Of a stretch of DNA of 64,000 nucleotides, positions 39,111 through 51,100 are shown one piece after another. Source of the stretch: Streptomyces radicis (GTDB taxonomy: Bacteria; Actinomycetota; Actinomycetes; Streptomycetales; Streptomycetaceae); contig NZ_RBDY01000031.1 in the NCBI RefSeq assembly GCF_003626575.1, positions 17,533-81,532 on the forward strand, given 5' to 3'. The number at the start of each line of letters is the position of its first letter. Positions within the stretch are counted from its first letter, which is position 1. The notes under the pieces are model-generated. The model saw only the letters and a program-made list of their open reading frames with translations. It did not search any database and was not told where the DNA came from. Made by a program: the position numbers and the translations under genes.

Positions 39111-42100
39111 CGGCAGCTCGTCGGGGGTGGCGAACGTCGGCCTGACGCGGGACGCGGCCATCAGCAGGTCGGCGGCCTCGTCGAACCTGCCGGTGGTGTT
39201 GGCCCTGCGGTACATGGCGGCCAGCGAGTCGAGCGACGTGTCGGCGGCGGGCGGGATCTCGGCCACGGCGCGCAGCAGCGTCTGCGCCTCCTCGAACTTG
39301 CCGAGCTCGCACCCGCGCCGGTACATCGCGGCGATGGAGTCGGCCGGGTCATCGCGCACGGCCCGCGGCTCGGCCGGGGCGGCCGCCCCGCCGAGCTCGT
39401 CCGACAGGTACCGCACCAGGGCGGTGGGGGTGGCGTGTTCGAAGATGAGCTTGGTGGGGAGCCGCAGCCCGGTCGCGGTGGCGAGCCTGTTGCGGAACTC
39501 GACGGCGGCGAGCGAGTCGACGCCGTGTTCGAGGAAGCCGCGGTCGCGGTCGATGGCGTCGCCGCCGCGGTGGCCGAGGATGGACGCGAGGAGCGAGCGC
39601 ACCAGGGTCATCAGCGTCTCGTTCCGCTCGGCGGCGCCGAGTCCGGCGAGCCGGTCGGCCAGCCCCGTGACCGGCTCGGCGGCGGCCCTGCGGGCGGGCG
39701 CCCTCACCAGGCCGCGCAGCAGCGGCTGGATGAACCCGGACGCCGCCTGGGCGCGCAGCGCGGGCAGTTCGAGGCGGAGCGGCACCAGCACGGGGGCGTC
39801 GCAGCGGCGGGCGGTGGCGAAGAGGGCCAGGCCCTCGTCGGTCGAGAGGGGCGCGATGCCGGAGCGGTTGATGCGGCCGAGGTCGGTGTCGGCGACCTGC
39901 TCGGCCATGTCGCCGCGCTCGTCCCACAGGCCCCAGGCCAGCGAGGTGGCGGGCAGCCCTTGGGCGCGGCGGTGGTGGGCGAGGGCGTCGAGGAACGCGT
40001 TGGCGGCGGCGTAGTTGCCCTGGCCCGGGCCGCCGAGCGTTCCGGCGGCCGAGGAGAACAGGACGAACGCCTTCAGGTCGCGCTCGCGGGTCAGCTCGTG
40101 CAGGTTCCAGGCGGCGTCGACCTTGGGCCGCAGCACGCGGTCGACCTTCTCGGGGGTGAGCGAGCCGATCACGCCGTCGTCGAGGACGCCCGCGATGTGC
40201 ACGACGGCGGTCAGGTCGGGGATGGCGCCGATCAGCACGGAGGCCGCGTCCAGGTCGGCGACGTCGCAGGCGACGGCCGACGCGTGCGCGCCCAGGTCGT
40301 TGAGCGTGGCGAGGAGTTCGGCGGCGCCCTCGGTGGCGGGGCCGCGCCTGCCCGCGAGGACGAGCCGCCGCGCGCCGTGCTCGGTGACCAGGCGCCGGGT
40401 GACGAGGGAGCCGAGCGCGCCGAGGGCGCCCGTGACCAGCACGGTGCCGTCGAACGCGGGCGACTCATCGGCGTCAGGGGTCACCCGGGCCAGGCGTGGG
40501 GCCAGCGCGGTGTCGCCGCGCACGGCGACCTGTGGCTCGCCCGAGGCGAGCGCGGCGGCGACGGCGCGCGGGGTGGCGTCGGCGTCGAGGTCGAGCAGCG
40601 CGAACCGCTCGGGGTCCTCCGACTGGGCGGACCGCAGCAGGCCCCACACGGGCGCGGCGGCCAGGTCGACGGGGTCGCCCGCATCGGCGACGACCGCGCC
40701 CGTGGTCAGCACGACGAGGCGGGAGGCGGCGAACCGCTCGTCGGCGAGCCACCGTTGGGCCTGGGCCAGCGCCCGCCCGACGGTCTCGCGCACCGCGTGG
40801 GGCGGCTCGCCCGTGGCCGTGGGGCATGTGAGCACGACCGTCCCCTGTGGGTCGGCCAGGTCGGCGAGGTCGGCAACGGTGGCGAGCCCGAGGCGTCGCA
40901 GCGCGGTCGGCGGCTCGCCCTCGGACACCAGCGCGGTGTCCGAGGCGTCGCCTTCGGCGGTGACGGGCAGCCAGTCGATCGAGAACAGCGACTCCTGGCG
41001 GCGCGCCTGCCGCGCGGCGACGGGGGCCCTGAGCGTGACGGAGTCGACGTCGGCGACGGGCTGCCCCGTCGGGTCGGCCATGGTGACGCGGACGGTGTTG
41101 TCGCCGGTCGGCGTGATCCGCACGCGCAGCCGCGCGGCGCCGACGGAGTGGATCCGCACGCCGCACCACACGGCGGGGAGCCCGGTCGTGCCCGCGCCGG
41201 TGAGAGCGGCGGGGTGCAGGGCCGCGTCGAGCAGCGCGGGGTGCAGGTCGAACGGCTCGGCGTCGGCCGGGGTCTCGAGCGCGACGTCGGCCAGCACGTC
41301 GTCGCCGTCGCGCCAGGCGGCGCGCAGGCCCTGGAACGCCGGGCCGAGCGCGATGCCGTCGGCGAACAGCCGCTCGTAGTGCCCGTCGAGCGGCAGCTCG
41401 ACGGCGCCGGGCGGGGGCCAGGCGGTCAACGGCTCGGGCGCGGGCCCGGCGGAGACGCCGAGCGCGCCCGTGAGGTGCCGGGTCCACGGCATGTCGTCGC
41501 CATCGGGCCGCGAGTGCAGGGTGAGCGCCCGCCGACCGTTCCCTTCGGGGGCCGAGACGGTCAACTGGAAGGAGACTCCGCCCTGTTCGGGCAGGACGAG
41601 CGGGGCCTCGACGGTCAGCTCCTCGACGGTGCCGCAGCCCTGGCTGCGCCCCGCGTACGCGGCGATCTCGACAAGCGCCGTGCTGGGCAGGGCCGTTGTG
41701 TCGAGCACGGCGTGGTCGCCGAGCCAGGGGTGGCCCTCGAGCGACAACCGCCCGGTGAACAGCACCCCTTCGCTGTCCGCGAGGGCCACGGCCGCGCCGA
41801 GCAGCGGGTGTTCGGCGGCGCCGAGCCCGACGGCCGTGACGTCGCCCGACCAACCGGTCGGCGCCTGCGGCCAGTAGGTCTGGCGCTGGAACGGGTAGGT
41901 GGGCAGGTCGATGTGGCGGCCGCTCTGGATGTCCCAGCGGACGGGGACGCCATGGACGAACGCCTCGCCGAGGGAGAGTTGGAGGCGCTCGGGGCCGCCC
42001 TCGTCGCGGCGCAGGGTGCCGAGGGCGACGACGTCGGTGTCCTCGGCGGTCTCGCGCAGGGCCGCGCCGAGCACGGGGTGGGCCGATGTCTCGATGAACG

Positions 42101-45100
42101 CGCCGAAGCCGTCCGCCAGCAGGGCGCGGGTGGCGGCCTCGAACTCCACCGGCTCCCGCATGTTCCGGTACCAGTACCCGGCGTCGAGCTCGGCGGTGTC
42201 CAGCGGGCCACCGGTGACGGTCGAGTAGAACGGGACGCTGCCCGAACGCGGGGCTACGGGCGCGAAGTCGGACAGCAGGCGCTCCCGCAGCGGCTCCACC
42301 TGCGCGGAGTGAGCCGCGGTGTGGATGCCCCTGATCCTGCGGGCCCGCACCCCCTCGGCGGACATGATCTCGACCAGCTCGTCGAGCGCCGCCGGATCAC
42401 CCGCGACCGCGCACGCTTCGGGGCTGTTCACGGCGGCGACGGACAGGGCGTCGCCCCAGCGGGCCAGGCGTTCGCGCACGACGTCCGCTGGCAGGCCGAG
42501 TGACGCCATGCCGCCCCGGCCGACCAGACCGATCGACGCCCGGGAGCGCAACGCGACCACCCGCGCTCCGTCGTCGAGGGACAGGCCACCAGCCACCACG
42601 GCCGCGGCGATCTCGCCCTGGGAGTGGCCGACGACCGCGGCGGGCTCCACGCCGTGGGAGCGCCAGACGGCGGCCAGGGACACCATCACGGCCCACAGCA
42701 CCGGCTGCACGACGTCCACGCGGGCCAGCAACTCAGGGTCGACCAACGCCTGGTCGAGGTCCCACTCGACGAACGGCGCGAGCGCGGCCCGGCACTCCTC
42801 CATCGACTCACGGAACGCCGGTGCGACGTCGAGGAGTTGGGACGCCATCCCGGCCCACTGCGTTCCCTGCCCCGGAAACACGAACACCGGACGTGACGCA
42901 CTCGACAGGACACGCCCTGTGGCGACGCCCGCGGCCGGTTCGCCGCGCGACAGGGCGTCGAGGCCCTCGGCGCCCGAGACGACCACGGCGCGGTACTCCC
43001 ACGTCGGACGGGACAGCAGCGTTGCCGCCACGTCGCGCGGGTCGTGCGCGTCGATGACCTCGGCCAGGCGCCCCGCCATGTCCCGCACGGCCGCCTCGGA
43101 ACGCCCTGAGAGCGCCAACGGCACAGGGCGCTCGGGGCGTTCGGACGGGCGGGGCGGGATGGAACGCCGGGGGGCCTCCTCGATGACGGCGTGGGCGTTG
43201 GTGCCGCTGACGCCGAAGGAGGAGACGGCGGCGCGGCGCGGGCGGCCCTCGGTGGACCAGGGGCGGGCCTCGGTGAGCAGCTCGACCGCTCCGGCCGTCC
43301 AGTCCACCTGGTCGGACGGCTCGGCCACATGCAGGGTGCGGGGCAGCGTCGTGTGCCGCATGGCCATGACCATCTTGATGATCCCGGCGGCGCCCGCGGC
43401 GGCCTGGGTGTGGCCGATGTTGGACTTCACCGAGCCGAGCCACAGCGGGTTCTCGGGGTCGCGGTCGCGGCCATAGGTGGCGAGCAGCGCCTGGGCCTCG
43501 ATGGGGTCCCCGAGCCGCGTCCCCGTGCCATGGGCCTCGACGGCGTCCACGTCGGCCGTCGTGAGGCCCGCGTCGGCGAGGGCGGCGCGGATGACGCGCT
43601 GCTGGGATGGCCCGTTGGGGGCGGTGATGCCATTGCTCGCACCGTCCTGGTTGACGGCGGTGCCGCGGACGACGGCGAGGACGGGGTGGCCGTTGCGGCG
43701 CGCGTCGGAGAGGCGTTCGACCAGCAGCATGCCGACACCCTCGGAGAAGCCGACGCCGTCGGCCGTCGAGGAGAACGCCTTGGAGCGCCCGTCGGGCGAC
43801 AGGGCCCGCTGGAGGCTCAGCTCGATCAGCACGCCCGGGTCGGCCATCACGGAGACGCCGCCCGCGAGGGCGAGGTCGCACTCGCCGCTGCGCAGCGCCT
43901 GCGCGGCGAGGTGGAGGGTGACCAGGGAGGATGAGCAGGCGGTGTCGACGGTGACGGCGGGGCCTTCGAGGCCGAACGTGTAGGAGACGCGGCCCGAGGC
44001 GATGCTGCCGGAGGTGCCGGTGCCGACGTGGCCGTCGTTCCCGTCGGGCGTCTGCTGGAGCATGTGGGCGTAGTCGTGGTACATCAGCCCCGCGAACACG
44101 CCGGTGCGGCTGCCGCGCAGGGTCGCGGGGTCGATGCCCGCGCGTTCGAACGTCTCCCATGAGGTCTCGAGGAGCAGCCGGTGCTGCGGGTCCATGGAGA
44201 GCGCCTCGCGGGGGCTGATGCCGAAGAACACCGGGTCGAACTCGGCGACGTCGTGCAGGAATCCGCCCTCGCGCGTGTAGCTGGTGCCGGGCCGCTGCGG
44301 GTCGGGGTCGTAGAGCCTGCCGAGGTCCCAGCCGCGGTTCCCCGGGAACGGGGTGATGCCGTCGCGGCCCTCGTCGATCAGCCGCCAGAAGTCCTCGGGG
44401 GAGGCGACGCCGCCGGGGAAGCGGCAGGCCATGGCGACGATGGCGATCGGCTCGTCGGTGGCGGCGCCGGTCTTCCTCACCGCGGCGGTCGGCGTCGCGG
44501 CGTCGGCGCCGACGAGCTCCTCGCGGAGGTGGCGGGCGAGGGCGTCGGACGACGGGTAGTCGAAGACGAGCGTCGCGGGGAGCCGCAGCCCGGTGGCGGT
44601 GCCGAGGCGGTTGCGCAGCTCGACGGCGGTGAGCGAGTCGAAGCCCAGGTCGGAGAAGGCGCGCCCCGGCTCGACGGCCTGGTGGCCGCTGTGGCCGAGT
44701 ACGGCGGCGACGGTGGTCCTGACCAGGTCGAGGAGCAGCGCGGCGCGTTCGTCCTCGGCCAGGGCGGCCAGCCGCTCGGCGAGGTCGGCTGCGGTGACGG
44801 AGCCGGTGTCGGCCGTCCGGCGCGCGGGGGTGCGCACGAGCCCGCGCAGCACGGGCGGGATGAGACCTGAGGCGGCCTGGCCGCTCAGCGCGGGCAGGTC
44901 GAGGGCCATGGGGACCAGCAGGTCGCGGCCCGTTGCCAGGGCGTCGTCGAACAGGGTGAGTCCGGCCTGGGCGGTGAGCGGGATGACGCCGGAGCGGCTC
45001 ATGCGCTGCGCGTCGGCGTCGGCCAACTCCCCCGCCATGCCGCCGATCTGCTCCCACATGCCCCAGGCGAGGGAGGTGGCGGGCAGCCCGTCGGCGTGGC

Positions 45101-48100
45101 GGTGGGCGGCGAGGGCGTCGAGGAACGCGTTGGCCGCGGCGTAGTTGCCCTGGCCGGGGCTGCCCATGATGCCCGCGGCCGAGGAGTAGAGGACGAACGC
45201 CCTCAGGTCGCGGTCGCGGGTCAGCTCGTGGAGGTTCCAGGCGGCGTCGACCTTGGCGCGCAGGACCGTGGCGAGGCGTTCGGGGGTGAGGGAGGTGATG
45301 ATGCCGTCGTCGAGGACGCCCGCGGTGTGGAGGACGGCGGTGAGGTCGGGGAGGGTGGCGATCAGCGCGGCGAGGGCGTCGCGGTCGGCGGCGTCGCACG
45401 CGACCAGCCGGGCCTCGGCCCCCGACACCCGCAGGTCGGCGAGGAGTTCGTCGGCTCCTTCGGCGGCGGGGCCCCGCCTGCTGACCAGCACGAGGTCCCT
45501 GACGCCGTGCGCGGTGACCAGGTGGCGGGCGAGCAGCGCGCCGAGCGAGCCGGTCGCGCCGGTGAGCAGAACGGTGCCCTCGGGGCCGAGCGCCTTCGGC
45601 TCGGCGTCGGCGAGGGGCGCCCTGGCCAGCCGGGGAACGGTGATCTCGCCGTCGCGCACGCGGAGTTGGGGCTCCCCAACGGCGAGGAGCGCGGGCCAGT
45701 CCGGGCCGGTGCCGTCGGTGTCGACGAGGACGAGACGGCCGGGGTTCTCGGTCTGGGCGCTGCGGACGAGCCCGGACACCACGGAGTGCGCGAGGCCGGG
45801 GCCTGTCGCGATGGCCAGGCGGGAGGAGGCGAACCGCTCGTCGGCGAGCCATCCGCGCAAGAGGTCGAGGGTGGTGGCGGCCGCGCGGTGCGCGTCGGCG
45901 ACGACGGAGCCGGATCCGGCGGCCGACGCTGCGGGCGGGACGACGGCGAGGACGACCTCGGGCGAGCCATGGACGTCGGACAGCGCGAAGTCCTCGATCA
46001 CGACGGGCTCGACGGGCGTGCCGCCGGTGGGGGCGGGGACCCAATCGACCGTGAACAGCCTGTCGTTGCGCCCGGGGGCGGCGGCGCGCAGCGCGTCGGG
46101 GGCGAGGGACCGCAGGACCAGCGACTCGACGGTGACGACCGGGAGACCCGCGGGGTCCTCGGCGTGGACGGTGACGCCCTGGGCGCCGCGCGGGGTGAAG
46201 CGGACGCGGAGGGTCCTGGCGCCGGTGGCGTGCAGGCGCACGCCCGTCCAGGCGAACGGGAGGCGGCCCTCGCCGACGCCCGTCACGTCGCCGCTGCCGC
46301 CGAGCGCTTCGAGGCCGAGGGCGTGCAGGGCCGAGTCGAACAGGGCGGGGTGCAGCCCGAAGTGCCGGGCGTCGTCGGTGGGGAGGGTGGCCTCGGCGTA
46401 GATCTCGGTGCCCTCGGGGGTCTCCTTGCGCCAGGCGGCGTGGAGTCCTTGGAACGTGGGGCCGTAGTCGAAGCCGTAGGCGCTGAGTTGGTCGAAGAGG
46501 CCGTCGACGGTCAGGGCGGTGGCGTCGGCGGGCGGCCACTCCCCGATGGCGGGGGCGTTGGGCGTCGCGGCGCTGTCGAGGTGGCCGGTGGCGTGCCGGG
46601 TCCACGGGATGTCAAGCGGCGCGTCGTCGGGCCTCGAGTGGACGGCGACGGTGCGGCGGCCCTCGATGTCGGGGTCGCCGACGGTAACTTGGAGGATGAC
46701 GTCGCCGCGCTCGGGGATGACGAGGGGCGCCTCGAGGGTGAGTTCGTCGAGGCGCTCGCATCCGACGTGGTCGCCCGCGTGAACGGCCAGCTCCACAAAG
46801 GCCGTTCCGGCGAGGAGCGCGGATCCGCCGACGGCGTGGTCGGCGAGCCAGGGGTGGCTGCGCTGGGAGAGGCGCCCGGTGAGCAGCAGGCCGCGCCCGT
46901 CGGCGAGGGCGACGGAGGCGCCGAGCAGCGGGTGGTAGGCGGGGCCGACGCCCGCGGCGGTGACATCGCCGGGGCCGCCGGACTCGACCCAGTAGCGCTC
47001 GCGTTGGAAGGCATAGGTGGGCAGGGCGACGCGGCGGGCCCCTGTGCCGTCGAACAGTGCCTCCCAGTCCGGCTCGAACCCGGCGGCGTGGACGCGGCCC
47101 AGGGCCTCGAAGAGGGCCCTTGGCTCCTGGCGGTCCTTGCGGAGGGTGGGGATGCCGTCGGTCAGGGCGGAGAGCACGCCGTCGGGGCCGATCTCCAAGA
47201 ACGTGTCCACGCCCTCGGCCCGCAGCGACTCGACCGCGTCATGGAAACGGACCGCCTCACGGACATGGCGGACCCAGTATTCGGCGTCGACGCTCTCCGG
47301 CTGCCCCGCGATGGGCAGGTGGGCCGGGTGGTACGTCAACGACTCGGCCACCGACCGGAATTCCTCCAGCATCGGATCCATCAGGTGCGAGTGGAACGCG
47401 TGACTGACCCGCAGCCGCTTGTGCTTCCACCGCCCGGCGACCGCGAGCACGGCGTCCTCGTCACCCGAAAGCACCACGGAATCCGGGCCGTTGACCGCCG
47501 CCAGGTCAACCCCCTCGACCAGCAGCGGCAGCACCTCGGACTCGGGCGCCTGCACCGCCACCATCGCGCCACCCTCGGGCAGCGCGCCCATCAGACGACC
47601 ACGCGCCGCCACCAACGTGCACGCGTCATCCAGCGACAGCACCCCCGCCACATGCGCGGCGGCGATCTCACCGATCGAATGACCCGCAAGGAACTCCGGC
47701 CTGACGCCCCACGACTCGACCAGGCGATGGAGAGCCACCTCCACCGCGAACAACGCGGCCTGGGTGAACTCCGTCCGGTTCAGCGCCTCCGCGTCATCCC
47801 CGAACACCACATCCCGCAACGGCCGTTCAAGAAGCCCGTCCAGCCGCGCACACACCGCGTCGAACGCGTCAGCGAACACCGGGAACAGATCGTAGAGCTC
47901 ACGCCCCATCCCGAGCCGCTGACTCCCCTGCCCCGAGAACACCAACGCCAGACGTCCCCTGCCGCGCGGGCCCGTTACCGCCGGGGAGCGGCCATCGGCG
48001 AGCGCGGTCAGCTCCTCGTCCAGCTCCGCGCGGCTCGCGACCGCGAGAACGGCACGGTGGTCGAGTGCGGCGCGGCTGGTGGCCAACGAGTAGGCGAGGT

Positions 48101-51100
48101 CGGCCAGTTCGGCGTCGGGGTCGAGGCGGTCGAGAAGGTGGGCGGCCTGGGCGCGCAGGGCGTCGGCGGTGGCGGCGGAGATCGGCACGGGGACGACCGG
48201 CGCGGTGGCGTTGCCCGGGCGTTCGGCGCGTTCGGGCAGCTCGGCCTCGGGGGCCTGCTCCAGGATGACGTGGACGTTGGTGCCGCTGACGCCGAAGGCG
48301 GAGACGCCCGCGCGGCGCGGCCTGCCCGTCTCGGGCCAGGTGACGGCGTCGGTGGCCAGGGCGACGGCGCCCTCGGTCCAGTCGACGTGCGGGGTGGGCT
48401 CGTCGACGTGGAGGGTCTTGGGGACGACTCCGGCGTGCATGGCCATGACGATCTTGATGATCCCGGCGGTGCCCGCGGCGGTCTGGGTGTGGCCGATGTT
48501 GGACTTCACCGAGCCGAGCCACACCGGCCGTTCGGCGTCCCGGTCCTGGCCGTAGGTGGCGAGGAGGGCCTGGGCCTCGATCGGGTCGCCGAGCCGCGTT
48601 CCGGTGCCATGGGCCTCGACGACGTCGATGTCGGCGGGCGTGAGGCGGGAGTTGGCGAGGGCCTGGCGGATGACGCGTTGCTGGGATGGGCCGTTGGGGG
48701 CGGTGATGCCGTTGGACGCGCCGTCCTGGTTGACGGCAGAGCCGCGCAGGACCGCGAGCACCGGGTGGCCGTTGCGGCGGGCCTCGGAGAGGCGTTCGAG
48801 GAGCAGCACGCCCGCGCCCTCGCCCCAGCCCGTGCCGTCGGCGGCGCCCGCGAACGGCTTGCAGCGGCCGTCGGCGGCCATGCCGCGCTGGCGGGAGAAC
48901 TCGACGAACAGGCCGGGGTTGGTCATCACGGCGACGCCGCCGACGAGCGCCAGCGTGCACTCGCCCTGCCGCAGCGCCTGCGCGGCCCAGTGCAGGGCGA
49001 CGAGGGAGGAGGAGCAGGCGGTGTCGACGGTGACGGCGGGGCCTTCGAGGCCGAGGACATAGGAGATGCGTCCCGAGAGGACGGCGGATGCGCTGCCGGT
49101 GAGGAAGTAGCCCTCGGCGCCCTCGGGTACGCGGGTGAGGTTGGTGGCGTAGTTCGATGACGAGGCGCCGACGAAGACGCCGGTCTGGCTGCCGCGCAGC
49201 GTGTCGGGGGTGATGCCCGCGCGCTCGAACGCCTCCCACGCGGTCTCGAGCAGGAGCCGCTGCTGGGGGTCCATCACCAGGGCCTCGCGGGGCGAGATCC
49301 CGAAGAACCCGGCGTCGAAGTCGGCGACATCGGGGATGAACGCGGCCTCGCGCGTGTAGCTGGTGCCCGGGTGGTCGGGGTCGGGGTGGTAGAGGGCGTC
49401 GGTGTCCCAGCCGCGGTCCTCGGGGAACACGGTGACGGCGTCCCGGCCCTCGGCCAGCAACTCCCAGAAGTCTTCGGGGGATTGGACGCCGCCGGGGAAG
49501 CGGCAGCCCATCGACACGATGGCGATCGGGTCGTCGTGGTCGGAGGCGATGGCAACGGGCGCGGGCGTGGCGGGCGCCGCGGCGTCGGCGCCGTTGAGCC
49601 GGGTGTCGAGGAAGCGGGCGACGGCGGTGGAGGTCGGGTGGTCGAAGACGAGGGTGGTGGGCAGCTTGATGCCGGTCTCGGCGGCGAGCCGGTTGCGCAT
49701 GGAGACGGCGGTGACCGAGTCGAAGCCGATGTCGCGGAAGGCGCGGCCCGGCTCGATGTCGGAGGCGTCGGCGAAGCCGAGGACGGCGGCGGCGTGCCCG
49801 CTGACCAGCTTCTCCAGCGCGCGCAGCCGTTCGGCGCCGGAGAGCCCGCGCAGGCGGGCGGCCAGCCCTGTGCCGTCGGCCGACGTGTCGGCCTCGGCGG
49901 TGGGCGCGGTCAACGTGGCGCGGACGGCGGGGAGTTCGTCGAGGAGCGGGCGGGGCCGGGTGGCGGTGAAGGCGGTGGCGAACCGTTCCCAGTCGATGTC
50001 GGCGACGGAGAGGAACGTCTCCTCGTGGTCGATGGCCTGCTGGAGCGCGGCGATGGCCAGGGCGGGCTCCATGGGGAGCAGGCCCCTGCGGCGCAGGTGC
50101 AGGGCGGCGTCCTCGGCGGCGGCCATGCCGTCCTCGCCCCAGGCGCCCCACGCGACGGAGGTGGCGGGGAGGCCCTGGGCGCGGCGGCGTTCGGCGAACG
50201 CGTCGAGGTAGGCGTTGGCGGCGCCGTAGGCGCCCTGGCCGCCGCCGCCCCACACGCCCGCGTTGGACGAGAACAGCACGAAGGCGTCGAGGGGTTGGGC
50301 GCCGGGGGCGCCGTCGAGCAGCTCGTGGAGGTGGTCGGTGCCTTCGACCTTGGGGGCGAGGACGTCGGCGAGCAGCGCGGCGTCGGTCTCCTCGAGCGGC
50401 ACGAGCGGGGCGGTGCCAGCGGCGTGCATGACGGAGCGGACGGGGGTGCCCGCGTCGGCGAGCGAGGTGAGGAGCGAGGCGAGGGCGTCGCGGTCGGCGA
50501 CGTCGCACGCGGCGATGGTGACCCGGGGGCCGAACGCGCGGAGCTCGTCGGCGAGTTCGGCGGCGCCGGGTGCGTTCTCGCCGCGGCGGCTGGTGAGGAC
50601 GAGGTGGTCGGCGCCTCGTCCGGCGAGCCAGCGGGCCACGTGGGCGCCGACGCCGCCGGTGCCGCCGGTGACCAGGACGGTGCCGGTGGGTCGCCAGTCG
50701 CGCGGGGCGGGGGTGTCGCCCAGGGGGGCGTGGACGAGGCGGCGGGCGAAGATGCCGGAGGGGCGGACGGCCAGCTGGTCCTCGTCGCCGACGCGGGCGA
50801 GCACGCGCGCCAGCCGGGCGGCGGCCCGGTCGTCGAGGCTCGCGGGCAGGTCGATCAACCCGCCCCAGAACTCGGCGTGTTCGAGGCCGATGACGCGTCC
50901 GAGGCCCCAGACGAGGGCGTGTTCGGCGTTGCCGAGCGGGTCGGAGCGGCCGATGGAGACGCCCTGGCGGGTGACGATCCACAGGGGGCAGGTGAGTTGG
51001 GCGGCGGCCATGCGCCGGGCGAGGGCGAGGGTGCCGTCGAGGTCGAGGGCCGCGACGATGCCCGCGATGTCCTGCCCCTCGAACTCCGCTGCCGCGGTGG

